Part shown: in pieces, positions 15,996 to 24,700 of the stretch
Layout of the letters: each line of letters opens with the position of its first letter
How positions within the stretch are numbered: position 1 is the stretch's first letter
From: DATESZ01 sp035283845
GTDB taxonomy: Bacteria > Desulfobacterota > Syntrophia > Syntrophales > JACQWR01
Assembly: GCA_035283845.1 (NCBI GenBank)
Contig: DATESZ010000222.1
Coordinates: forward strand, 1-25,010
Reading direction: 5' to 3'
Length of the DNA stretch: 25,010 bases
The notes under the pieces: generated by a model
Seen by the model: the letters and a program-made list of their open reading frames with translations, nothing else
The model's database searches: none
Told to the model about the DNA's origin: nothing
Translations under genes and position numbers: made by a program

Positions 15996-17372
15996 ATGTC
16001 CATGAATGCGGAGGTGTTTAGGGAGTACGACGTAAGGGGGGTAGTCGACAAAGATTTGAACTTCGACTTCGTTTATGACCTGGGAATGGCTATAGGAACA
16101 TACGCCCGCCAACATGGTGTAAAAACCATGACGCTGGGAAGGGATTGCCGCCTCAGTTCAGAGTCTTACAACAGGGCCATAAAAAAAGGAATCAACACCA
16201 GCGGTATTCATATTATTGATGTCGGACTATGTGCCACACCCATGCTTTACTTTTCCATCAGGCACTTTGGCGCCGACGGCGGCGTTATGATAACGGGAAG
16301 TCACAATCCACCTGAATTTAACGGGTTTAAGATCTGTATCGGACCCGATACCATTTACGGGGAGCGGATTCAAGAATTGAGAAGGATCATGGAAAAGGGT
16401 GCATACAAAACAGGTGAAGGAACGTGGCGCTCGGAAAATATTACGGCATCATACGAAAACTACCTGTTTGCAAATGTGAAAATAGGCAGGCGCCTGAAGA
16501 TTGTTGTGGATGGCGGCAACGGCGTGGGAGGCCTATTCGCACTGCCCCTGTTTAAACGGTGGGGGTTTGATGTGACAGATATCTACTGTGAACCGGACGG
16601 CCGCTTTCCTAACCACTTCCCCGATCCAACCATTCCCGAAAATCTGCATGAACTGATGTCCCTGGTAATAGAAAAAAAAGCCGATGCGGGAATCGCCTTT
16701 GATGGCGACGCAGACCGCCTCGGCGTGATAACAGACCGGGGCAAAATTCTCTGGGGGGACGAACTGCTACTCTTCTTTGCCAGGTTTATCCTCCGTGAAA
16801 ACCCCGGCGCCACAATCATCGGCGAGGTAAAGTGTTCGCAGAAGCTCTATGACGATATCGAAAAACACGGCGGCAGGCCGATCATGTGGAAAGCCGGTCA
16901 TTCCCTGATCAAAGACAAGATGAAGGAAGAACAGGCGCTGCTGGCCGGAGAAATGAGCGGGCATCTGTTCTTTGCCGATCGTTACTTCGGCTATGACGAT
17001 GCAATATACGCCTCCGCGCGCCTTCTGGAAATCCTCTCCCGGTCAGGGGAAAAAATCAGCGACATCCTCGCTGATGTGCCGCCTGCTTTTTCAACGCCTG
17101 AAATCAGGGTAGATTGCCCAGACCACATTAAATTTCAGGTGGTAAGCGACGTCAAGGCCTATTTCGAAAAAATATATCCTATTATCGACATAGACGGGGT
17201 AAGAATACCTTTTTCTGACGGCTGGGGATTGATCAGGGCATCAAATACTCAACCTGTGCTTGTTCTCCGTTTTGAGGCCTTTACCGAAGAGAGACTGCTG
17301 GCTATAAAAAATATGATCGAGGAAACCCTTTTCGAGATAATGAAAAAATATGGAGGACAGAGGCGGCCATGA
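15996..17372 (+). CDS. Phosphomannomutase/phosphoglucomutase (AlgC/ManB family)
   Basis: This 458-residue alpha-D-phosphohexomutase has all four family signatures. The N-terminal FREYDVRG is at 8-15. The active-site serine loop TGSHNPPEFNG has S102 as phosphoserine. The Mg2+ loop DGDADR is at 236-241. The sugar-binding GEMSGH is at 318-323. A C-terminal phosphate-binding RASNTQP follows near residue 420. It interconverts mannose or glucose 6-phosphate and 1-phosphate for nucleotide sugars used in LPS and exopolysaccharide. Two starts compete: ATG 15996 is only 2-3 bases from AAAGGA, whereas ATG 16002 has a better 8-base spacing and may be the true start (456 residues). The gene overlaps the next one by 4 bases. 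Confidence 0.94.
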   Translation: MSMNAEVFREYDVRGVVDKDLNFDFVYDLGMAIGTYARQHGVKTMTLGRDCRLSSESYNRAIKKGINTSGIHIIDVGLCATPMLYFSIRHFGADGGVMITGSHNPPEFNGFKICIGPDTIYGERIQELRRIMEKGAYKTGEGTWRSENITASYENYLFANVKIGRRLKIVVDGGNGVGGLFALPLFKRWGFDVTDIYCEPDGRFPNHFPDPTIPENLHELMSLVIEKKADAGIAFDGDADRLGVITDRGKILWGDELLLFFARFILRENPGATIIGEVKCSQKLYDDIEKHGGRPIMWKAGHSLIKDKMKEEQALLAGEMSGHLFFADRYFGYDDAIYASARLLEILSRSGEKISDILADVPPAFSTPEIRVDCPDHIKFQVVSDVKAYFEKIYPIIDIDGVRIPFSDGWGLIRASNTQPVLVLRFEAFTEERLLAIKNMIEETLFEIMKKYGGQRRP

Positions 17373-17611
17373 TCTGCCCAAAATGCCACGGGATTATTCC
17401 TGAAATAAGTCGTTATTGCCTGCATTGCGGCGTTTTTTTAAGTCCTCCTGAACAACATGAAAAAGATGAAGAAGATATGGACATGGAATGGGAAGACAGG
17501 GTCCTGTGCAGCGACGGCGCCTGCACGGGAATCATAGTTGATGGAAAATGTACTTATTGTGGGAAACCCCTATCCAACCCTTCCGAGATATTAGAAGTCA
17601 TACCGGAGTAG
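17369..17611 (+). CDS. Small double zinc-ribbon protein
   Basis: This 80-residue protein has two zinc-ribbon knuckle pairs: C3-xx-C6 with C17-xx-C20 (CPKCHG, YCLHCG), and C47, C52 with C61-xx-C64 (CTYCGK). Its centre (25-42) is acidic. The start ATG overlaps the stop of the mutase gene (ATGA), so the two are translationally coupled. No further domain is visible and the function is unknown. Such ribbons usually hold a structural zinc and mediate protein or nucleic-acid contacts. It is the last recognisable gene before the putative accessory island. Confidence 0.75.
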   Translation: MICPKCHGIIPEISRYCLHCGVFLSPPEQHEKDEEDMDMEWEDRVLCSDGACTGIIVDGKCTYCGKPLSNPSEILEVIPE

Positions 17612-17666
17612 AAACGACCCTGAAAAACAATTTAAGCCCATATCTCTCATTATCTTGGAGGAAACT

Positions 17667-17787
17667 ATGCAAAGGCTCATTATCACTGTCCGGGGGCGCA
17701 CATCCTCTGGTCGATCTTCAAGAGTCCGGGAGGATAGAGGAAAGGGTTTACCCGCATGAATACGGATTTAACCTTCATTACCAATGA
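17667..17787 (+). pseudogene. Possible small frame-disrupted gene upstream of the helicase gene
   Basis: A strong ribosome-binding site TTGGAGG (17655-17661) stands 5 bases before ATG 17667, which opens a 30-codon frame to TGA 17757-17759. The start of this frame reads MQRLIITVRG. If one G of the GGGGG run near 17691-17695 is dropped, it continues as AHPLVDLQESGRIEERVYPH and ends at TGA 17785-17787. The second part looks more protein-like than the in-frame tail. This may be a small gene broken by a single-base insertion, a sequencing error, or chance. No family is recognised. Confidence 0.25.
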
Positions 17788-17834
17788 TTTGTAGCAAAAA
17801 GGTTAATTAAAAAACCGGAAGTTGAGGAAATTCC

Positions 17835-20800
17835 ATGACGCAGTCACCCTTCATTACTGCATCGGCGATTCGTGACAACCGGAGCCGGGGCAATGTCGGA
17901 GACTTCCTGAAAACACATATCCTGCCGGATTCCCTGCTTTCCTTTGTATCCGCCTATTTCACCATTTACGCCTTCGACCATCTCAAAGACCATCTCCGGG
18001 ACATTCACTATCTCAACTTTCTTTTCGGAGAGCCGCGCTTCCTGAAAAGCCTGGATCCGGACAAGACGGAAACCAAGGCTTATAAAATTGAAGATGAAAA
18101 GCTTCAGTTGCGAAACCGCCTGCAACAGAAGCGTGTTGCCCGGGAATGCGCGATCTGGTTACAAAATAAGGTCAATATCAAATCTATCAGACAGAGCAAC
18201 CTTCTGCACGGCAAGATGTACCATATCAACCACAACGGTATAGAAAAAGCCTTGGTAGGCAGTTCCAATTTCACCGTTCGCGGCTTGGGATATGGTTCAC
18301 TTCCCAATATTGAGCTGAATCTCGAGGTTACAGACGATCGCGATCGTATCGATTTGAAAAACTGGTTCGATGAACTCTGGAGCAATCCAGAGATGGTAGA
18401 AGACGTCAAGGAAGAAGTCCTGAACTATCTGGCCCAGCTTTACCGGGAAAATGCGCCGGAATTCATTTATTTCAAAACCCTTTATCACCTCTTTGAAAAA
18501 TTTCTTCTGGATCAGGAAACAGGCGGTCTTCTCGACCAGAAAATCCACCTTTTCGATACCGGTGTCTGGTCCGCCCTCTATGCCTTCCAGCGGGATGGAG
18601 TCAAAGGCGCCATTAACAAGATTGAACGGCACGGCGGCTGTATCATTGCCGACAGCGTAGGGCTGGGCAAGACATTTGAGGCCCTGGCCATCATCAAATA
18701 TTACGAGCTGAAAAATAACCGGGTGCTGGTTTTGTGCCCAAAAAAGCTGCGGGAAAACTGGACAATTTACCAGGCCCACACTAACAGTGAATTGAATCCG
18801 TTCCTGGCAGACCGTTTCGGTTTCACCGTTTTGTGCCATACCGATTTAAGCCGGGATGAAGGGAGATCGGGCGATATTGACTTAAGTCATATCAATTGGG
18901 GCAACTATGACCTTGTCGTCATCGACGAATCCCATAACTTCCGGAACAATACCAGAGGGAAAAGAGATGAGGAGGGCCAGGTCATCCGCGTCAGCCGTTA
19001 CGAAAGGCTCATGGAAGAAGTCATCAAAAAAGGAGTCAAAACAAAAGTCCTGATGCTCACCGCCACGCCCGTCAACAATAACCTGAGGGACCTTCGCAAT
19101 CAGATCTACTTCGTTACGGAAGAGAAAGATGACGCCTTTCAGGAAGACATCGGGATTCGCAGTATCGGCGAAACGCTCAAGGTCGCCCAGACAGTCTTTA
19201 CCGTCTGGTCCAAAAGGCAGGAAAGAGACATCCGGGATCTTATGGAAAGATTGGATTCCGCTTTTTTCAAGCTTCTCGATGAACTTACGATTGCCCGCTC
19301 CCGGAAACACATCCGGAAATATTACAACTTAACCGAAGTCGGTGAGTTTCCGAACCGCGAGAAGCCGTTGGCCGTATATCCCCTGATCGATCGGGAAAAT
19401 GTCTTCATGTCCTATGACCGCCTTAACATGGAGATTCAGAAATACGAGCTTTCCCTGTTTAACCCGTCGAAGTATGTCCGACCGGAACAAAAGGGAAAAT
19501 ACGAATTCAAGATCAGAAATTTCACCCAGGAAGGCCGGGAACGCTTTCTCATCGGCATGATGAAAGTGAATTTTCTCAAACGGCTGGAGAGCAGCGTCCA
19601 TTCCTTTGCCATTTCCATGAAAAGGACGATCGGCAAGATTAACGATCTGGAAAACAAAATCCGTGCATTCAAGGCTTACCAGGTCCAGACCGCAGCGATT
19701 GATCTCGATGATCTCAACATTGAAGACGACGATCCGGAAACCGAGGACGCTTGGCAAGTCGGCAAGAAAGTGACCTTTGCGCTTACCGACCTTGATGTGG
19801 ACCGCTGGCTTGGGGATCTCGAGAAAGACCGGCAGCAGATCGAAACTCTGTTCGCAGAAGCCGAAGCCGTCACCGTGGCGCGGGACGCCAAATTGTCGGA
19901 ACTCAAGCAAATCATACAGGATAAAGTCACCCATCCCAGGCTTAACAAAGACGGCAAGCCGAACCGAAAAGTGCTCATTTTCACTGCCTTCGCCGACACA
20001 GCCCTTTACCTGTACGACGCTTTGAAAGATTGGATGCAACAGACGCTCAAGCTTCACATCGCCCTCGTGACCGGTGGCGCTGTTGAAAATAGAACCACCT
20101 ACGGGAAAAATGACTACAATCACATCCTGACAAATTTTGCGCCCCTGGCGAAGAATCGACTGAAGATCCGCTCCATGCTCCAAGAAGAAGAAATTGACAT
20201 CCTCATCGCCACAGACTGTATTTCGGAAGGCCAGAACCTCCAGGACTGCGATTGTCTGATCAATTATGACATCCACTGGAATCCCGTCCGGATCATTCAG
20301 CGATTTGGCCGCATCGACCGCATCGGCAGCCGGAATGCCTCTGTCCGTCTGATCAACTTCTGGCCCACGAAAGACCTGGATCGATATATCTCGCTCAAAG
20401 ACCGCGTCGAGGCGCGCATGGCCCTCGTCGATATTACGGCTACGGCGGACGAAAATCTCCTTCAGGAAGATATCCGGGACCTCATTGAAGGAGACCTGAA
20501 ATACCGGGATAAGCAACTGAAAAAATTGCAAGATGAAATCCTCGACCTGGAGGACGTCACCGACGGCGTTTCACTGAGCGAATTCACCCTTGATGATTTC
20601 CGCATTGAGCTGGCCAACTACATCGAGGCGAACCGCAAACAACTGGAAGAGGCGCCCCTGGGCCTCTATGCTGTCGTTCCTGCTCCGCCCGCCCATCCCG
20701 TCATCCGTCCCGGTGTCATTTTTTGTCTTAGACAGACAGGGGACACCTTGGGAGCAGAGGCCGTCAATCCCCTCCAGCCTTGCTACCTCATTTATATCCG

Positions 20801-21122
20801 GGATGACGGCACCGTTCGCTTTGATTTCATGCAGGCGAAACAGATGCTGGAAATCTTCCGTATGCTCGCCGCAGGCCAGCAATGCGCGTGCGATGCCCTC
20901 TGCGATGCTTTTAACGGCGAAACCGCCAATGGCGCCGATATGAACCAATACGACGATCTTTTAGAAAAGGCCGTGCAAAGAATCACCGCCACATTCAAGA
21001 AGAGGACGATCGGCACACTCCTCTCCGGTCGCGGAGGAAAACTGCTTCCTCAATCCAAACAGGCCGAAAGCCCCGACGATTTTGAACTCATTACCTGGCT
21101 GGTGATTCGGGCGCCTCAATAA
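17835..21122 (+). CDS. Phospholipase-D-like / SNF2 helicase fusion, candidate defence protein
   Basis: This 1095-residue protein has an N-terminal PLD-like domain (about 1-185) with HGK at 125-127 and GSSN at 142-145, then an SNF2/superfamily 2 helicase. Motif I GLGKT is at 276-280, motif II DESH at 364-367, motif III TATPVN at 409-414. In the C-terminal lobe are ATDCISEGQNLQ and the arginine-finger motif QRFGRIDRIG at 822-831. About 230 residues follow without a recognised domain. The helicase would translocate on DNA with ATP; a PLD domain can be a nuclease as in BfiI. The position expected for the HKD aspartate is N132, so activity is uncertain. The start ATG has GAGGAA 7 bases upstream. 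The neighbouring toxin-antitoxin pair and giant methyltransferase point to restriction-like phage defence, which is inference. Confidence 0.88.
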   Translation: MTQSPFITASAIRDNRSRGNVGDFLKTHILPDSLLSFVSAYFTIYAFDHLKDHLRDIHYLNFLFGEPRFLKSLDPDKTETKAYKIEDEKLQLRNRLQQKRVARECAIWLQNKVNIKSIRQSNLLHGKMYHINHNGIEKALVGSSNFTVRGLGYGSLPNIELNLEVTDDRDRIDLKNWFDELWSNPEMVEDVKEEVLNYLAQLYRENAPEFIYFKTLYHLFEKFLLDQETGGLLDQKIHLFDTGVWSALYAFQRDGVKGAINKIERHGGCIIADSVGLGKTFEALAIIKYYELKNNRVLVLCPKKLRENWTIYQAHTNSELNPFLADRFGFTVLCHTDLSRDEGRSGDIDLSHINWGNYDLVVIDESHNFRNNTRGKRDEEGQVIRVSRYERLMEEVIKKGVKTKVLMLTATPVNNNLRDLRNQIYFVTEEKDDAFQEDIGIRSIGETLKVAQTVFTVWSKRQERDIRDLMERLDSAFFKLLDELTIARSRKHIRKYYNLTEVGEFPNREKPLAVYPLIDRENVFMSYDRLNMEIQKYELSLFNPSKYVRPEQKGKYEFKIRNFTQEGRERFLIGMMKVNFLKRLESSVHSFAISMKRTIGKINDLENKIRAFKAYQVQTAAIDLDDLNIEDDDPETEDAWQVGKKVTFALTDLDVDRWLGDLEKDRQQIETLFAEAEAVTVARDAKLSELKQIIQDKVTHPRLNKDGKPNRKVLIFTAFADTALYLYDALKDWMQQTLKLHIALVTGGAVENRTTYGKNDYNHILTNFAPLAKNRLKIRSMLQEEEIDILIATDCISEGQNLQDCDCLINYDIHWNPVRIIQRFGRIDRIGSRNASVRLINFWPTKDLDRYISLKDRVEARMALVDITATADENLLQEDIRDLIEGDLKYRDKQLKKLQDEILDLEDVTDGVSLSEFTLDDFRIELANYIEANRKQLEEAPLGLYAVVPAPPAHPVIRPGVIFCLRQTGDTLGAEAVNPLQPCYLIYIRDDGTVRFDFMQAKQMLEIFRMLAAGQQCACDALCDAFNGETANGADMNQYDDLLEKAVQRITATFKKRTIGTLLSGRGGKLLPQSKQAESPDDFELITWLVIRAPQ

Positions 21123-21125
21123 GAC

Positions 21126-21166
21126 TTGACTAAATGCTCTTATACCTGTACTGTATACCGGTACAG
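21126..21166 (+). promoter_or_regulatory. Putative promoter and operator of the yefM-yoeB pair
   Basis: TTGACT (21126-21131), a 17-base spacer and TACTGT (21149-21154) form a plausible promoter. The -10 box lies inside the inverted repeat CTGTAC-N9-GTACAG (21146-21166), whose half-sites contain the TGTAC core. E. coli YefM binds palindromes with TGTACA cores, so this fits autorepression by the YefM-like antitoxin. The site lies in the 64-base gap between the helicase stop and the antitoxin start. Confidence 0.55.
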
Positions 21167-21186
21167 AAAACATGGAGGAAACAGAT

Positions 21187-21474
21187 ATGCCCATTCAGAC
21201 CACCTATACCCAGGCCCGCGCCAACCTGGCAAAATTATTCACTGAGGTCACGGAGAACCGGGAGATAGTCATCATCCGGCGGCGCAGTGGCGAGGATGTC
21301 GCAGTGGTAGCCGCTGATGAACTGGCCAGCCTGCAGGAAACGGCCCACCTGCTCCGGTCGCCGAAGAATGCCCGGCGCTTGCTTCAGGCGCTGTCCCGCG
21401 CCCAGGCGCGGACGGAAAAGCCTCAGCCACTGGAAGCCCTGAAAGAGGAGATTGGCCTTGGACAAAAGGCATAA
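21187..21474 (+). CDS. yefM: Antitoxin, YefM/Phd family
   Basis: This 95-residue protein begins TTYTQARANLAKLFTEVTEN and contains IVIIRRRSGEDVAVVAADEL, the Phd/YefM DNA-binding fold. The C-terminus, about residues 60-95, is the part that normally wraps and neutralises the toxin. The start at 21187 is preferred over the upstream ATG 21172, because GGAGG (21174-21179 region) is 8 bases before it and would itself lie within the longer frame. The 3' end overlaps the toxin gene. It should bind the palindrome just upstream and repress the pair together with the toxin. Its position between helicase and methyltransferase is unusual. Confidence 0.9.
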   Translation: MPIQTTYTQARANLAKLFTEVTENREIVIIRRRSGEDVAVVAADELASLQETAHLLRSPKNARRLLQALSRAQARTEKPQPLEALKEEIGLGQKA

Positions 21475-21754
21475 AACTGAGGTTAAAAAAATTGCTCAGC
21501 GGGATGCCGTCTTTCAGCCGGAATTCCGGGAAGACCTGCGTTATTGGGTGGAAACCAACCGCAGGGTTGCCCTGCGCGCGATGGCCATCGTCGAGGCGAT
21601 CCTGCGCGACCCCTTTACCGGCATCGGCAAACCGGAACCGCTGAAATACTTTGCACCCGATGTATGGTCCCGCCGCCTGACCCAGGAACATCGAATCGTT
21701 TACCTGGTCGGTGACGACCGCATCGATTTTCTGCAGGCCCGTTACCATTATTAA
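21452..21754 (+). CDS. yoeB: Toxin, YoeB/Txe family ribosome-dependent mRNA endoribonuclease
   Basis: The C-terminal 84 residues align throughout with E. coli YoeB, with shared blocks DPFTGIGKPEPLK, WSRRLTQEHRIVY and the ending RYHY. The catalytic residues E46, R65, H83 and Y84 of E. coli correspond to E62, R81, H99 and Y100 here (offset 16), so the enzyme looks intact. YoeB cuts mRNA at the ribosomal A site when freed from YefM. The gene overlaps the antitoxin. The start is uncertain: TTG 21452 lies too close to GAGGAG, and TTG 21458, 7 bases after it, is the better choice (98 residues). No ATG is available in the overlap. Confidence 0.92.
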   Translation: MALDKRHKTEVKKIAQRDAVFQPEFREDLRYWVETNRRVALRAMAIVEAILRDPFTGIGKPEPLKYFAPDVWSRRLTQEHRIVYLVGDDRIDFLQARYHY

Positions 21755-21771
21755 ACGGATAGGCAGCCGCC

Positions 21772-24700
21772 ATGACCGATCTGAAAACACGCATTCAAGA
21801 CGCTCTTAACGCTTTCCGGGAAGGCCGGCTTCTTGAAGACGCGGGAAATCTGCTCAATATCCTCGGGTATAAAAGCGACAAGACCTTTTCTCTCCGGCCT
21901 AACAATTATCAGGGTTTTGCGGATTATTTTCTCCAGACGCCCGGTAATTTCGATCCCCAGCGGGCGCGTGTGGAAGAGTGGCAAAGCATCGACATCGTCT
22001 TTCAGCTCACGGAAGCAGAATTAAAAGCGCAGCAAACGCTCTTCGAGATCCGGGAAGTCGATAATCGAATCATCGAGTCCTACCTTTTCTTTGCCATCGC
22101 CCTCACCGGTGAGACTTACACCCGCGGCGACCTCGTCCGAATAACCCGGGAAATCAACAAGCTGACCCCCATGCCGGCGATGATCCTTTTTTACTACAAT
22201 GGACACTTGACCATCTCGGTCATTGACCGCCGTCTTCATAAGAAGGAACGCTCCAAAGATGTTCTGGAAAAGGTTACCCTGATCAAGGACATCGATTGCG
22301 CTCATCCTCATCGCGCCCATATCGAGATACTGCATGATCTTGCCCTGGATCAGCTCCGGCAGCGCCAGGGCTTCACGAATTTCGTCGAACTGCACCGCGC
22401 CTGGCAAAAGACCCTCGACACCTCGGAGCTGAACAAACGGTTCTTCAAAGAGATTGCCGATTGGTACTTCTGGGCGATCAAGAAAGTTAAATACCCCAAT
22501 CCACATCATCTGACGGAACAGCATAACCATTCACTTAACGTTATTCGCCTGCTTACCCGTTTGATTTTCTGCTGGTTCCTAAAAGAGAAAAAACTGCTTC
22601 CGGAAGCACTCTTCAACCCGGCAGAAATAGCAAAGATATTGATAAAATCCCCATCGAAGCAGGAAGACGGCGATCAGAGCAGCTATTACAAGGCTATCCT
22701 CCAGAACCTCTTTTTTGCCACTTTGAATACTGATATGAACAAGGATGTACCTCGTAGCCGGTGTTTCATCACCGACAGAAAAAGCGCCGGCGGCGTGTCC
22801 GAGGGCTATTCCGTGCCCACGGTCTTCCGTTACAAGCAGCTTTTTCAGGAAAAGGAAAAGGCCATCCGTCTTTTTGAAGATATTCCTTTCCTCAACGGCG
22901 GTCTTTTCGAATGTCTCGACACCTTCGAAACGGTGGGCGGAAAAAATGTTGAAACCCGCATCGATGGCTTTTCCTCGACGTTTTCCAAGCAACCCGTCGT
23001 ATTCGATGAACTTTTCTTTTCTGAGGAGACCATTATCGATCTTTCCGGAGATTACGGAAGTCCCAAGTATGCCAATACCAAAGTGAAAGGTCTGATCTGC
23101 ATCCTGGAAAAGTATAAGTTTACCATCGAAGAAAACACGCCGGTGGAAGAAGAAATTGCCCTCGATCCTGAACTCCTGGGAAAAGTCTTTGAAAACCTGC
23201 TGGCAAACTACAATCTTGAGACCCAAACCACGGCGCGAAAGCAAACAGGTTCGTTTTACACCCCCCGTGAAATCGTCAACTATATGGTTGATGAAAGCCT
23301 GTTACGCTATCTCGAAGACAAACTGCTTGATTTCCATGCGGCAGGTGGTTATGAAACCCTTCCTGACATGCCGAAAATCGTAACGGCAAAAAAACCCGAG
23401 AGGCTGAGTTCGAAGGAAAAGAAAACCCTCCATGATAAACTGCGACATCTCCTCGCCTATACCGAAGAGGGGCACTTGTTTAAAGATGGAAAAGGCAGCG
23501 ACACTTCCGAGGTAGATGCCCTTATCGATGCCATCAACAACTGCAAGATTCTCGATCCGGCATGCGGTTCCGGCGCCTTTCCCATGGGTATCCTCCATAA
23601 GATGGTCTTTATCCTTGCCAAGCTCGATCCCTTCAACACTAAATGGAAACAGGCCCAGTTGGATAAGGCCGGACGCGACCGTGAGCGGGCAGAAAAGATG
23701 GAAGACGAGGAAATACGAAGGCATACCCTGGAAAATATCGAGCAACGCATCCTGGCGATTGAAGAAGCCTTCGGTGGCAACCGGCACGAGTTGGACTATA
23801 CCCGCAAGCTCTTCCTGATCGAAAACTGCATCTACGGTGTGGATATCCAGAATATCGCCGTCCAGATCGCCAAGCTCCGGTTTTTCATCTCCCTGGTTGT
23901 GGATCAGAAAGTCATGGACGATCGGCCTAACCGCAATATCCTGGCTCTACCTAATCTGGAGACCAAATTCGTTGCCGCCAACACCTTAATCGGCATCGAC
24001 AAGCCCCAGCAGGAGCTGCAACTGGGCATCGATAAGGTATATGCTGTTGAGAATGAACTGAAGAATCTGCGGCAGAGACTATTCTATACCCGTAAATACG
24101 CGGAGAAAAAGAAGCTGAGGCAGGCGGAAAAGTCCAAACGGGAAGGATTAAAGAAGGCACTGATCGAGAACCGATACAGCACCACAAGCGCCGGGCTGAT
24201 CGCCTCGTGGAACCCCTTCGATCCCGTCCACGCCGCCGGTTTTTTCGACATGGAAACCATGTTCAACATCCAGGATGGTTTCGATATTGTGATCGGCAAT
24301 CCGCCGTACTTTAACATCAGCACTGTCAATCGGGACTTATATCGTTATCTGGCAGATCATTACAAGATCATTCATACCGGCTATAATGATATCGTTTACT
24401 ACTTCATTTACCGGGGAATAGAATTACTAAGAGAAAACGGTTGTTGCGCCTTAATTACTTCCAACTATTTCCTTGGTAATGATTACGCTAGGAATTTGCG
24501 GCGTTACCTAAATAACCATATTTCCAAAGTAATCAATTTCAAAGATCATATGGTGTTTGATGCGGCAAGTATTCATACTTGCATCTCTTTTTCATGCAAA
24601 GAGGCAAGGTCCAGTGAAGTCATATTTTTTGAGGCTGCCTCAGATGAGAAAATAACGTCGAGCGACATTGAATCGCACCTTCGGCCCTTTTCGATTCAAC

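Noticed and set aside
17646..17684. Direct repeat CTCATTATC at 17646-17654 and 17676-17684 as a possible island attachment or target duplication
   Set aside because: Nine bases at a 30-base distance within AT-rich DNA can arise by chance, and nothing that looks inserted lies between the copies.
19329..20531. A 400-codon open frame on the minus strand, antisense to the helicase gene
   Set aside because: The plus-strand frame has clear helicase motifs through this stretch, while the antisense translation shows no domain. Long antisense frames are common in G+C-balanced coding DNA.
22021..23787. Minus-strand frames of 160-220 codons antisense to the methyltransferase
   Set aside because: The plus-strand frame is continuous and carries methyltransferase motifs; the antisense frames are shadows.
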